From the NCBI GenBank assembly GCA_937911865.1, contig CALDSK010000236.1:1-64000 (forward strand): a stretch of DNA of 64,000 bases. Direction: 5' to 3'. Position numbers and translations under genes: made by a program. Within the stretch, counting starts at the first letter, position 1; the number at the start of each line of letters is the position of its first letter. The notes under the pieces are model-generated. The model ran no database searches, was not told where the DNA came from, and worked only from the letters and a program-made list of their open reading frames with translations. The DNA is from an uncultured Synechococcus sp. Lineage in GTDB: Bacteria > Cyanobacteriota > Cyanobacteriia > Phormidesmidales > Phormidesmidaceae. Below, piece by piece: positions 17,008-25,687 of the stretch.

Positions 17008-20000
17008 CTACGCAGAAATCGTGATGTGGGAGCCCTCTTCGTCTTTAGACACGTCAATTCGGGTTTGAAAAGCTTCGCGAAAGTGTGGCATATGCGTAAT
17101 CGTTAAGATGCAGGCAAAATCGGGTGCGATCGCTTCAATAGCGGCAATCAGGCGATCGCACCCCTCTCGGTCCTGCGTCCCGAACCCCTCATCGACAATC
17201 AGCATTTGCAGCGCCGTCCCAGAGCGCATTGCCAGCAGCCGAGCAATCGCTAGGCGAATCGCAAAGTTCACTCTAAACGCCTCTCCGCCCGAATAGGTTT
17301 CATAGGGCCGAGTGCCTCTCGCATCTGCAATCAAAATATCTAGCGTATCGATTAGCCTCGTCTGCCTCTGAGATTTTTGTCGGCCTGCTCCTCGGCCTGC
17401 TCCTCGGCCTGTTCCTCGGCCTGTTCCTCGGCCTGCTCGCTGCGTAACAAACTGTACGTGCAGCTGATGGTCACTCAGTCGGCCCAGCACCTGATTGGTC
17501 ATAGCCTCTAGCTGTGGCAATAGATTCTCAATCATCAAAGCCTGAATGCCATTGCGCCCAAACGCCTCTGATAAAGAGCGATAGACCTGATATTTGTGGC
17601 GAATATTCTCAAGCTTTTTCTGTTTTTCTTTCTGCTGTTGCTCTACATTGTCTAGCTGCAAAAGCTGCTGCTGCAAACGACCTGACTGAGCTAGCTGCGG
17701 GTCTCGGCAGGCCAAACTCTTTGAAAGAGACTGCTCTAATTCAACAATCTCTTCAGAGCAATCAGCCTGCACTAAGTGCTGTGTCTCTAGCTGTTCTACT
17801 CGCAGCGTCACAGCCTGCAAAGCCAAGTCCTGTTCTTTCAGCGTCTTCTGCAAGCAATTTATTTTTTCACTTAAAGCACTCTTCTGAACTTGCGCCTGCT
17901 GAAGCTGCTGATAACGTGTTTCCCACTCACGGGCCGCACGTAGTCGCTCTCTTAGCTGATTGTGATCCGCCAGACTGTAGTCGAGTTCACTCAATCGCGC
18001 TTCAATCACCTGCAGCTGTTGAGCAGCCTCACTCTTCTCGGCTGCCGCCAGTTCTGCTTGCACCGCCCGAATACTCGACACTAGCTGAGGGCGCTGCTGG
18101 CGAATTTGCGCTAGCTGCTTTTCAGCGGCTTTGATTTCGGCCTGCTTAATTTCACTCCAGCGCAGTCTATCGACTTGCGATCGCACCAACGCATGGTCCC
18201 GCTCGTCATACTGCACAGCAGCTAGCTGTGTCTCTAGCTGCCGCAGCTCCGCCTGCAGCGATTGGGCATAGTCATTTTCCTGTAAGCACTGCTCTAACTG
18301 GGCTCTCTCTGTCGTCATTGCCCGCAACCGATCTTGCAAAGCATCCACAGAAACCAGCTTTGCCTTCAGCTCAGCACGCTCCTCTAGAATCGGGACATAC
18401 TTAGCCAGCTCCTCTTCTAGCGCCCGGTACTCCTGACGCAGCACCTGAATCTCACTATCAGAAACCGCCAGCTGCTCGCGAATCGCCCATATTTGATTTT
18501 GAACGTCATCGCGTTCAGTTGCGGTGCGATCGCGTAGCATCGCCCAAGGCTCACCGACCAAGGCCTGCTCACACAGGGGGCAATGCGCCTCGTCTGGATC
18601 TTCTAGCAGCTGTAGCCGCTGCTCTAGCTGAGATAGCGTCACCTCACAGTTCAGCTGGGTAGACTGTAACCCTTCCATAAAGCTCCGCCGCTCAATCCCC
18701 TTTTGCCGTACGGCCTCCTGATACGCTCGCCGCTTCTCCAAGTGCGCTATTCTATGCGCGACCTCGGCCACAGCCTGAATCAACTGAGGTGACTGTGACT
18801 GCTGCGCGATAATCTCCGTCTGCTGGCTGTCCAAAAGCTCTATCTGCGTTATCAAGCGCGTATGTGCCTGCTCTATCTGGCCTTGAATCTGTGAAAATCG
18901 CTGTCGCAGCGGTGCAGTTTCAGCCTCCGTTTTATCAAGCCAGCGTAGCTGCTGCTTAGCCTGGCCTAGCGCTTCTATTTTCTCAGCTATCGACTCCTTT
19001 TTTTTCAATGTCTGAAGCACCGCCTCTTCTTGCTGTGTGAGCTGCGCTAGCTGGATTTCTAGCTGCGTGAGCTGAAGCTGCTGCTGACGGGTCTGTTGAG
19101 TCAGCTGCTGCTGCAGGTCTAGTCGCTCAGCCTGCGCCTGCTGATAACGCTGAAACTGATTGGCCTGCTTATCTTCTTGTTCACGCAGTTGAGCAATCTC
19201 TTGATAGTTTGCCTGAATGTTCGCAGCCTGCGCCAAGATCTTTTCGACATCATCCAGCTGCTGCTGTAAGTCATGCATCGTCACCTGACTTAACTCAAGT
19301 GCTGAGCGTTGATGCTGCTGTTCTTGTCGCGCCAGTGCCAGCTGCTGAACAACAGAAAGCCTTTTCTGTTGTTGTTGTTTCATTTTTTTTAATTGATCAC
19401 GCTGTTCTTTCTGGCTGTTTTCTTCAGCAGAAATCTTTGCATTCAGCTGCGCATACTGCTGTTGAATGCCACAACGTGACTCAATTTTGGTCGACAGCTG
19501 CTCCAGCAACAATTCTAAAAGCGGAATCTCGGCCTTGTATGCTCTAGCCTGTTCTTTTGCCTGTTCAGCCAGCTGGTCATAGCGGTCTAGCTTGAGCAAA
19601 TCAGCCAGCACCTGCTTGCGCTCACTAGGGCGCTTGAGCATAAACTCATCTGCTCGCCCCTGCCGCAAATACGCAGCATTTACAAACGTCTCGTAATCTA
19701 TTTTTAGCTGCTGCAAAATATACTGCTGAGTCGCCCTGACCCCTTTCTGGGTCAGGCTCTTGAAAGCGTAGCCCCCAGGCTCACCAACAGCCACCTTAGC
19801 CGTTTGAATTTGAAACTCCAGCGCGCTCATCTGGCGGCGGCGACGGGTGCGAATAATGCGGTAGGTCTGACCGTTGTAGCGAAAGCAAAAGCTCACCTGC
19901 GCTTCTATCGCGCCCTGACGCACAATATCGTCTTCAGCGCTGACTCGGCTTTGGCCCCATACACACCATGCGATCGCCTCTAACAAAGAAGACTTCCCAG

Positions 20001-20103
20001 CCCCATTCGGCCCACAAACGCAGGCCACATGCAGGCCGCCAAAATCCAACACCACCTCACGGTAGCTCAAAAAGTTCTGAAGCTTTAGCTGCTGAGGAAT
20101 CAT
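17008..20103 (-). CDS. sbcC: SbcC/Rad50-type SMC-like nuclease subunit
   Basis: 1031 aa. The N-terminal Walker A reads GPNGAGKSSLLEAI (about residues 34-47). Two very long Gln-rich coiled-coil arms flank a zinc hook, HCPLCEQAL (near residue 509). The C-terminal half carries the signature YSGGEAFRVNFAIRLA and Walker B MLIVDEGFGTQD. With SbcD (Mre11) it opens hairpins and processes blocked DNA ends. No sbcD lies in the window. About 100 residues before the signature the protein contains four GRGxGR repeats, encoded by a 12-bp tandem repeat, which makes an unusual Gly-Arg linker in the ATPase head. A long inverted repeat lies upstream. Confidence 0.95.
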   Translation of the reverse strand: MIPQQLKLQNFLSYREVVLDFGGLHVACVCGPNGAGKSSLLEAIAWCVWGQSRVSAEDDIVRQGAIEAQVSFCFRYNGQTYRIIRTRRRRQMSALEFQIQTAKVAVGEPGGYAFKSLTQKGVRATQQYILQQLKIDYETFVNAAYLRQGRADEFMLKRPSERKQVLADLLKLDRYDQLAEQAKEQARAYKAEIPLLELLLEQLSTKIESRCGIQQQYAQLNAKISAEENSQKEQRDQLKKMKQQQQKRLSVVQQLALARQEQQHQRSALELSQVTMHDLQQQLDDVEKILAQAANIQANYQEIAQLREQEDKQANQFQRYQQAQAERLDLQQQLTQQTRQQQLQLTQLEIQLAQLTQQEEAVLQTLKKKESIAEKIEALGQAKQQLRWLDKTEAETAPLRQRFSQIQGQIEQAHTRLITQIELLDSQQTEIIAQQSQSPQLIQAVAEVAHRIAHLEKRRAYQEAVRQKGIERRSFMEGLQSTQLNCEVTLSQLEQRLQLLEDPDEAHCPLCEQALVGEPWAMLRDRTATERDDVQNQIWAIREQLAVSDSEIQVLRQEYRALEEELAKYVPILEERAELKAKLVSVDALQDRLRAMTTERAQLEQCLQENDYAQSLQAELRQLETQLAAVQYDERDHALVRSQVDRLRWSEIKQAEIKAAEKQLAQIRQQRPQLVSSIRAVQAELAAAEKSEAAQQLQVIEARLSELDYSLADHNQLRERLRAAREWETRYQQLQQAQVQKSALSEKINCLQKTLKEQDLALQAVTLRVEQLETQHLVQADCSEEIVELEQSLSKSLACRDPQLAQSGRLQQQLLQLDNVEQQQKEKQKKLENIRHKYQVYRSLSEAFGRNGIQALMIENLLPQLEAMTNQVLGRLSDHQLHVQFVTQRAGRGTGRGTGRGAGRGAGRQKSQRQTRLIDTLDILIADARGTRPYETYSGGEAFRVNFAIRLAIARLLAMRSGTALQMLIVDEGFGTQDREGCDRLIAAIEAIAPDFACILTITHMPHFREAFQTRIDVSKDEEGSHITISA
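17381..17439. repeat. 12-bp tandem repeat inside sbcC
   Basis: About five copies of CGGCCTGCTCCT with C/T variants. In the minus-strand frame they encode RGTGRGTGRGAGRGAGR. The repeat sits between the second coiled coil and the C-terminal ATPase motifs, so it forms a flexible, positively charged linker of potentially variable length. Confidence 0.95.
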
Positions 20104-20200
20104 GCGCCACTAATCCTTGCCTCATGCTAAACAGGCGCTTCCGTACACCATCGGCTGACAATAGCCATGGGAAAAGGAAGATCAGACAAGAATTCCATCA

Positions 20201-20243
20201 TAAACTAATACAAAAGATCTTAAAGCACGTTTGTATTAGTTTA
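20201..20243. repeat. Long inverted repeat upstream of sbcC
   Basis: A perfect 14-bp inverted repeat, TAAACTAATACAAA (20201-20214) with its complement at 20230-20243, around a 15-nt spacer. It lies about 100 bp upstream of the sbcC start and just beyond the end of the pentapeptide gene. It could be a bidirectional hairpin, a terminator for the pentapeptide gene, or an operator for sbcC. Neither side has a strong T tract. Confidence 0.7.
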
Positions 20244-20301
20244 GCTAGGATTTAGCCAAGCATTTCACAGGTAATTGGATGATTCACCGAGCCGTTCGTT
20301 A

Positions 20302-20823
20302 TCAGCTCCAGGCAGTCCACTGAGCCGTTTTCGCCAGTTCACGACAGGCCGCCGTATCTAACGCCTTCAAATGAGCACCTTCGCAAGTTGTCGTTTCTAG
20401 CTGATCGGGCTCTATCCGGGCACAGGTTAAATTGGCATCGCGCAGATTTGCGCCCTCCAGCAAAGCCTGAGCCAGATTGGCCCCGCTAAAATCAACATTG
20501 CTCAAGTCGGCCATGCGCAGGTCAGCCCCCTTCAGGTTGGCACCCACCAAACTTGCGTCGGTCAGTTTTGCGCCCACCGCATGCACACCTTGCAAGTTCG
20601 CACCGCTCAAGTCAGTACTGATCAGCTCAGCATAGGTCAAACTCGACAAAGCCAAATTAGCGCGCGTCAAATCGGTATAGCTCAAGTCAGCTTCAGCAAA
20701 ATCACAGAAGGAGAAATCAGCACCGCTAAGCATCGTTCTCGGCCAGGAGACCGCTCGATACGAACCATTAGAGAAATTGCGATCGCCCCGATTATACTGG
20801 CGTAGCAGCTGTTGTAAATTCAT
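20302..20823 (-). CDS. Pentapeptide repeat protein
   Basis: About 173 aa from the ATG at 20823 (MNLQQLLRQYNRGDRNFS); an in-frame start ten codons upstream is possible. From about residue 35 to 140 the protein is built of A(D/N)LxX pentapeptides (GADFSFCDFAEADLSYTDLT, GANLKGADLRMADLSNVDFS and others), which fold into a right-handed quadrilateral beta-helix. The N terminus is of the cyanobacterial type with a short helical cap. There is no catalytic domain or signal peptide. Cyanobacteria carry many such proteins, mostly of unknown role; some bacterial members mimic DNA. The genomic neighbourhood does not suggest a job. Confidence 0.9.
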   Translation of the reverse strand: MNLQQLLRQYNRGDRNFSNGSYRAVSWPRTMLSGADFSFCDFAEADLSYTDLTRANLALSSLTYAELISTDLSGANLQGVHAVGAKLTDASLVGANLKGADLRMADLSNVDFSGANLAQALLEGANLRDANLTCARIEPDQLETTTCEGAHLKALDTAACRELAKTAQWTAWS

Positions 20824-21045
20824 CAGTAGTGGCCTCCTGCGGCCCAATACCAATACAACTCAAGCCGCGTACGTATATAGTTTTCTTCACAGCTGTAGTC
20901 AGCCGTCATTCTCAAGTCTCCTCACTGCTTCAATGCTAAACAAAAACCCTGAGGAACTTATGAAGTCACCTAGACAATGAAGTCGCAATGAAGTCGCAAT
21001 GAAGTCACCTAGACAAAAGCAAGCGCTTTCCATCTTTATTGCTGG

Positions 21046-21273
21046 CTATGCCCGAGACCGGCGACTGCTCTGACCATGGATGCTCACCATAAAAGGCACC
21101 GTATAGGTCAGCAGCCCCGACACCCAGCGTGTGCTGCTCATTTCACCGTTAAGTACAGCGCTGCCGTGATTGATCGCAAACAGCACGCTACCCACGAACA
21201 GAGCAACCCGCAGAGCCGTGAGCCGGCAGCGAGACTGAGATAACGTCCGTTTTATTCGGATAATTGTCTTCAC
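21046..21273 (-). CDS. nrtS: NrtS-like nitrate/nitrite transporter subunit
   Basis: 75 aa with two hydrophobic segments. The core ALRVALFVGSVLFAINHGSA and the later SGLLTYTVPFMVSIHGQ match my memory of the NrtS family, small two-helix proteins reported as a nitrate/nitrite transporter in Synechococcus sp. PCC 7002. The RVAL, INHG and YTVPF positions are the features I use. Its start is seven bases after the stop of the DUF2141 gene on the same strand, so the two are almost certainly one transcript. The gene name is a homology call without a search. Transport activity from one subunit alone is uncertain. Confidence 0.75.
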   Translation of the reverse strand: MKTIIRIKRTLSQSRCRLTALRVALFVGSVLFAINHGSAVLNGEMSSTRWVSGLLTYTVPFMVSIHGQSSRRSRA

Positions 21274-21280
21274 TGTTCCT

Positions 21281-21889
21281 CTAGAAATAAACCATGTTCA
21301 CCAGCGCTGTGGTTTCGCCAAATACAAAGACAGCCGTCTCATAAAACTCAGGTGCACCCGTCTTAATTTCAGGATTTCTAGAGAAGCCAAATCCCTCCGT
21401 TGGAATCCCAAAAGCACCCTGATTAATTTCTCCATCACTATTTTCATCGTGAAGAATGGAAACGGCGTAAGTTCCAGCACCCAACCCTTCAAATGTTACC
21501 GATAAGGGCATATCTGCATCAGGCATGTCTGTATCAGATATTTCTGCATCAGACATTTCCACACCGGGCATGTCTTCTGTGGCCTCTGGCGCTGCCGCAC
21601 CCGCATCCGTCACGGCTGTACCCGTCGCTGCATTCACACATTGTTCAGCCACAACGGCCGCATCGTCATCAGGGAAGCCCGCACTGCTATCAAACAGACT
21701 CAAGCAAACTTGCCCCTCCAGATTCTTTAAGCCTGCAACCTCAACGGTCAGCTGTCCGCTCGCTGGCAGCTGAGCGATCGCCGAAGGAACTCCTATCGCC
21801 GCCTGAACAGACAGGCTCGCTGCACTTAGCACCCCCACACCTATCAGCCGAGACCAGGACTGAGAAAAAGAGGAAGGGCGCAAATACAT
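21281..21889 (-). CDS. Secreted DUF2141 protein
   Basis: About 202 aa from the ATG at 21889 (MYLRPSSFSQSW); a start eight codons upstream is also in frame. A signal peptide with a cleavage region near PSAIAQL precedes the DUF2141 domain. The hallmark is LHDENSDGEINQGAFGIPTE followed by GFGFSRNP. Between the two halves of the domain sits an acidic, Met/Asp-rich insertion of about 45 residues (repeats such as ISDTDMPDADMP), which ordinary members lack. DUF2141 proteins are small periplasmic beta-proteins of unknown function. The gene is co-transcribed with the NrtS-like gene. Confidence 0.88.
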   Translation of the reverse strand: MYLRPSSFSQSWSRLIGVGVLSAASLSVQAAIGVPSAIAQLPASGQLTVEVAGLKNLEGQVCLSLFDSSAGFPDDDAAVVAEQCVNAATGTAVTDAGAAAPEATEDMPGVEMSDAEISDTDMPDADMPLSVTFEGLGAGTYAVSILHDENSDGEINQGAFGIPTEGFGFSRNPEIKTGAPEFYETAVFVFGETTALVNMVYF

Positions 21890-22078
21890 AGTTTTCTTAA
21901 AGAATATGAACATTAGTAACTAGCAATTTACCAAAAAAAGCAGAGCTTATAAAACTCTGCGCCTTCTGTACCTGGTTGAAGGTTGCTCTTTGTCCGCAGT
22001 GACCGTACTTTCAGTGACCGTACTTTAAGTGAGCGCATCGTAAGCGATCGCAACTTAAAGTTCAAAAAAAGTCCAAAA

Positions 22079-22125
22079 AAAGTTCAGCACTCCGAAACCT
22101 ATTTAGTTTCGGAGTGCTGAACTTT
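22079..22125 (-). terminator. Terminator of rpmF
   Basis: A perfect 20-bp stem (22079-22098 with 22106-22125) and a 7-nt loop, lying 60 bp beyond the rpmF stop. In the minus-strand direction the stem is followed by a T-rich tract, the complement of the A run at 22065-22081. Confidence 0.9.
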
Positions 22126-22184
22126 AGTGCCACTATATTGGTGCAGCTATGCTTAAAAGTATGGTTCAGATGATGACTAAGTGA

Positions 22185-22361
22185 TTACTCATCGTCATCT
22201 TCGTCATCGTCAGAAGGATACTCAAAGCTATTCGATTGATTAGTCAGTACAGATTTACCAAGGGAAAGGGCACGCTGCGCTTGAATAGCGGCCTTATTTT
22301 TCCAGGTAGCTCTGCGACTGTTGCGCTTAGATTTGGAAGTCTTTTTCTTAGGAGCCGCCAT
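22185..22361 (-). CDS. rpmF: 50S ribosomal protein L32
   Basis: A 58-codon gene from ATG at 22361 to TAA at 22185, easily missed because of its length. The product starts [20 protein letters not shown], the characteristic basic N terminus of bacterial L32, and continues [17 protein letters not shown]. It then has an unusually acidic tail, (D)DDEDDDE. The zinc-binding cysteines present in some L32 variants are absent, as in other cyanobacterial or plastid-type L32 proteins. It is a structural protein of the large ribosomal subunit. It has its own terminator and stands apart from thiL on the same strand. Confidence 0.93.
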   Translation of the reverse strand: MAAPKKKTSKSKRNSRRATWKNKAAIQAQRALSLGKSVLTNQSNSFEYPSDDDEDDDE

Positions 22362-22591
22362 GAGCGTATGTGTCTTTTAGAGTGCAATAACCTAGTAAGT
22401 GTAGTGCATTTTTGTGGTCAAAGAAAAGATCTCAAAAACTTTCTTACCGGCTGATTTTCTAAATCGCATGTCCTGGCCATTTACTCAACGGTTGCAAGGC
22501 CTTGAGCAAAACTCAAAGAAAGACTCAAAGCAAAACCCAGAAATTTAGAGCATCAGACAAACTCAAAGCAGAGGAAATCTAAGCAAAAAAA

Positions 22592-23698
22592 TTAAAAATG
22601 CTGATAGCTCTTATGAGTGATTGGCGAGCCCATTTTACTGTGCTTAGAAGGTAGCAAACGCACAATGCCAGAATCAGTCGTTGTACCGATTGCGATCGCA
22701 AATCTTGTCTGAGTAAACGCCTTAGCAATATCAGCTGGCAGGCATAGCACCAGCTCAAAGTCTTCTCCACCATGCAGCGCCCACTTCAAGGCAGTCTCAG
22801 CTCCTACAGCTGCGCTCAGCCCCGCAGGCAAGGGAATATCTGAACGAATAATATCCATGCCTACCCGGCTGCTGTCACTAATTTGCAGCAGCGCATTCGC
22901 CAATCCGTCACTGCTATCCATACCCGTGACTGTAGGATAAACATCGTACGGCGTCTTTTCAATCAGCCGCCGCAAATCTTTTAGCGCATCAAATCTAGGC
23001 ACCGGCATCTGATGCGCTTTAATCCAGGATTTTGCTTGGCCTATCAAGCCGCTGCTCGGTGGCAGATGAGGCGTTGAAGGCTCGTTGAGTAGCGTGGCAT
23101 CCACATTATCAGAGCCCAATTCTAGTTCCTCTAACAGCAGCGCCAAACCAGCACGAGACGCACCATGAGGGCCTGTTACCACTACAGTCATACCAGGTAC
23201 CGCTGAGTGACGGTGGATGGTTTGTGGCGGCGGCACCTCACCCATCGCGGTAATTGAAATCGTCCGCTGAATAGAACGGCACAAATCACCACCGACAATT
23301 GCACTGCCATAGGCGTGCAGACAGTCTGTCATCCCACGATAAAGCTCTTCAACCCACTTTAGCGGTGTATGCCCAGGTAGCCCTAGTCCGACCGTTACGC
23401 CCAATGGCATTGCGCCCATCGCAGCAACATCAGCCAGATTAGCCGCGGCTGCTCGCCAACCAACCGAATAGGGAGGCGTAGTCCGGCCACTGAAATGCAC
23501 ATTTTCAGTCAACATATCTGTTGTTACTACCAAGTTATGGTTGGGACGAGTGCTCATGACAGCAGCATCGTCGCCAATCGAACCGTCAGCACAAAATGGC
23601 TTCAGCCTCTCAATTAGAGCAAGCTCACCGAGTTCTGCAATGGTATTTGATGGTCGACTTAAGTCTGCGGGGAGTGTTAAGTGGTTGAGCTTTTCCAT
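22592..23698 (-). CDS. thiL: Thiamine-monophosphate kinase
   Basis: 368 aa, slightly above the usual 320-350. It belongs to the AIR-synthase/PurM fold. Metal and ATP-binding signatures are visible: IGDDAAVM (about residues 41-48), TTDMLTENVHF, ANLADVAAMGA, and the C-terminal GMDSSDGLANALLQI and LHGGEDFELVL. It phosphorylates thiamine monophosphate to the diphosphate cofactor. No TPP riboswitch (CTGAGA and ACCTGA elements) is visible in the upstream 100 bp. About 100 bp upstream on the same strand a candidate structured RNA ends in its own terminator. Confidence 0.95.
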   Translation of the reverse strand: MEKLNHLTLPADLSRPSNTIAELGELALIERLKPFCADGSIGDDAAVMSTRPNHNLVVTTDMLTENVHFSGRTTPPYSVGWRAAAANLADVAAMGAMPLGVTVGLGLPGHTPLKWVEELYRGMTDCLHAYGSAIVGGDLCRSIQRTISITAMGEVPPPQTIHRHSAVPGMTVVVTGPHGASRAGLALLLEELELGSDNVDATLLNEPSTPHLPPSSGLIGQAKSWIKAHQMPVPRFDALKDLRRLIEKTPYDVYPTVTGMDSSDGLANALLQISDSSRVGMDIIRSDIPLPAGLSAAVGAETALKWALHGGEDFELVLCLPADIAKAFTQTRFAIAIGTTTDSGIVRLLPSKHSKMGSPITHKSYQHF

Positions 23699-23792
23699 AG
23701 AGGTAGACCGCCGGGTGGCAGTGTTGATAATCGCATTGTTGTAATCAGCGCAACTGACATACGGGCTAGCTAGCTCGCCGGAGAGGTTTATA

Positions 23793-24066
23793 TAAAAACG
23801 CGTCCACTCTCGAATAAATATTTGAGCAGTTACTCTGGACGCCAGATTGAACCTAAATTACCAGCTAATAGCAAGGATTAGCTACGCCACGTGCTGTGCT
23901 GCCAACGTCAGTAGAGACAGAGCGCTCCTATTGCCTCATTTCACCAGGCTAAGGACGGACGTTGGAAGTGTAGAGAATAGAACGGCCTTGATCGTTCTAG
24001 GCAGAGAAGGAAACAAGCATTCATTACACAGCCATCTCCTCGTCAGGAGGAGCCGCTCTTGATTAA
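23793..24066 (-). ncRNA. Candidate structured RNA, unidentified
   Basis: Several perfect stems nest within 270 bp. An outer helix pairs 23893-23898 with 24027-24032. It encloses 8 bp (23902-23909 with 23958-23965) and 7 bp (23978-23984 with 23993-23999). Flanking hairpins are 24036-24040 with 24045-24049 and 23863-23869 with 23877-23883. On the minus strand the series ends with a 7-bp GC-rich stem (23836-23842 with 23800-23806) followed by G and five T residues, an intrinsic terminator, which sets the strand. No tmRNA, RNase P, SRP or common riboswitch signature is visible. A 6S-type or lineage-specific RNA is possible. The 5' end is a guess. Confidence 0.45.
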
Positions 24067-24297
24067 TTTCAAAAATACTTGCTTTAAAGGTGACTCAAAT
24101 GTACCCGGTTTTCATCACGTAACGTCGTGATAACTGCCCGATTAGCAGATATTTACATCTTAAGTTTTATTTTCAAGATAAAAAACTTTCTTCAATTCTT
24201 ATTAAGTTATATCTTTTTACTCTTGAAAAAGGGAAATATTTTTGCTTGCCCTCTCAAGAAGGCAATTCGCTGACTGCCCGGCAGTGCGATCACCTAA

Positions 24298-24348
24298 AAT
24301 ACAGGGCTGATTTGTATGCAGAAATAGCATACAAATCAGCCCTGTATT
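24298..24348 (-). terminator. Terminator of the cyclophilin gene
   Basis: A perfect 22-bp inverted repeat (24298-24319 with 24327-24348) with a 7-nt loop, 64 bp past the cyclophilin stop on the minus strand. The minus-strand 3' side is followed by a short T-rich tract. Confidence 0.88.
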
Positions 24349-24412
24349 CGAAAAAACTTACATCCGACTGCCTACATCCGACTATTGAGAACACTGTTCG
24401 AGGCACTTCTTC

Positions 24413-25555
24413 TTAGACCTTTGGCGCAACCAAATGGTCTAAACCGTCTACCACTTTTGCAGAGATAATCTTATCCTCCTGCGTGAGCTGGCGCAGCACT
24501 TCTTTGCCTTCGATTGTGTAGCCAAACACCGCGTAGCGCCCGTCTAGCATATTGCGTCCAGCAGGTGTCAGCTCAGCTTCAAACAAGAAGAAAAAGAATT
24601 GAGAAGAGCCGCCGTTATTATCATCACCGGGGCGGGCGAGTGCCAAACTGCCGTATGAATTGAACGGCAAAATTGGCTCGTCCATATACTGGCCGATCTC
24701 TTCTAGGGTGTAACCGTAAATCGGCTCATCGTCACCTTTAACTAAAATTTCCATCGGGATCGCCCGATACTCATTCGTTTTGGGATCAATATAGCCTTCT
24801 TCCGGGCCCTCAGGATCGCCCGTTTGAAGCACATAAAAGTCTTCCGCCCGGATGAACGGCATGTCGTCGTAAAACTTTTTACTGACCAGGTCAATAAAGT
24901 TACCTGCCGTCACAGGCGCACTGTATCCATCTGCAACTACAGTTACGCTCCCCTTCGTTGTCTCAAATTCCACCGTAGCTCTGCCCTTTAGCTGCGGCAA
25001 ATTGCTGTACTCTTCAGGCACTTCAAAGGGATAGCCATCTACCATCAGCTCCTCAAGCGCACCCACCTGGTCAAGCAGGTTCTTCCGCTCAATCCAAACT
25101 GCTTCTTTGTCTTCGGCTGCGATCGCTGATCTAATGGGCTCTAACCCAGATCTCAAGCTATCGATTATTTCTTCTGCAGCGGCCTGCCGCTCCGCAGGTA
25201 CCGCGGCCAGAATCGCATCGTGCTTCCGATCCAATAGCCGCTCTACCCTGGTCAAATCTTTCTTGATAGGTCCCCATCGCTTGCTGCGCAACCACTGAGA
25301 AATACCTTCTAGCTCGCCTTGAACCTTACGAATTTCTGGACTGTCAATTGGGAGTGAGTAGCGCAATAGCGCTGCACCATCGGTGACCGCGTTACCGGGA
25401 GGCAATCCGGCCTGAGCCGGTAAAACAGAGACAGACAGACAAGTCACCACCACCAACAGGCTGAGGCAAATCGTTTTAATAAAACTTTTGATAGGGGAAA
25501 GCGAACGATTGGGAGTGCTCGCAGCTTTAATACAGATAGGCTTTCGCAAATTCAT
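24413..25555 (-). CDS. CYP38/TLP40-type peptidyl-prolyl cis-trans isomerase
   Basis: 380 aa. The N-terminal signal peptide has a hydrophobic core (TICLSLLVVVTCLSVSVLP) and an AQAG cleavage region. An alpha-helical bundle follows (about residues 65-185, with RYSLPIDSPEIRKVQGELE). The cyclophilin barrel occupies about 195-380 (VEFETTKGSVTVVADGYSAP, TAGNFIDLV, GSLALARPG, SSQFFFFL). Helical domain plus cyclophilin is the layout of plant lumenal CYP38/TLP40 and its cyanobacterial homologues, which support photosystem II assembly. The canonical catalytic Arg/Phe/His set is only partly recognisable, as in CYP38, so isomerase activity may be weak. Confidence 0.9.
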   Translation of the reverse strand: MNLRKPICIKAASTPNRSLSPIKSFIKTICLSLLVVVTCLSVSVLPAQAGLPPGNAVTDGAALLRYSLPIDSPEIRKVQGELEGISQWLRSKRWGPIKKDLTRVERLLDRKHDAILAAVPAERQAAAEEIIDSLRSGLEPIRSAIAAEDKEAVWIERKNLLDQVGALEELMVDGYPFEVPEEYSNLPQLKGRATVEFETTKGSVTVVADGYSAPVTAGNFIDLVSKKFYDDMPFIRAEDFYVLQTGDPEGPEEGYIDPKTNEYRAIPMEILVKGDDEPIYGYTLEEIGQYMDEPILPFNSYGSLALARPGDDNNGGSSQFFFFLFEAELTPAGRNMLDGRYAVFGYTIEGKEVLRQLTQEDKIISAKVVDGLDHLVAPKV

Positions 25556-25687
25556 GGGGAGACAAAGGACTTATTTGGGAGCGTTCATCTTTGATCTTGC
25601 CACAGTCTGACCACCTCAGGCCATGAGCAAGTTACCTCCTGGCTGTACAATGATGGCCGATTGCCTTAGCACTCTTCAGCTATCACC

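Larger units (their letters stand above)
23699..24412. other. Long spacer with a candidate RNA gene and a terminator
   Basis: This 714-bp gap between thiL and the cyclophilin gene has no convincing protein-coding frame. About 23793-24066 is rich in perfect stems and ends in a minus-strand terminator (listed as a candidate ncRNA). 24110-24260 is AT-rich and featureless. 24298-24348 is a terminator hairpin. Confidence 0.75.

Noticed and set aside
23699..23800. TPP riboswitch upstream of thiL
   Set aside because: The conserved CTGAGA and ACCTGA-type elements are absent.
23847..24062. Plus-strand frame of 71 codons in the candidate RNA region
   Set aside because: It overlaps several perfect stems, has unusual composition and no motif. 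The structured-RNA reading explains the region better.
24001..24066. Yfr2-like plus-strand RNA with a GGAAACAA word
   Set aside because: The plus strand has no terminator T tract after its hairpin. The minus strand does, so I assign the RNA to the minus strand.
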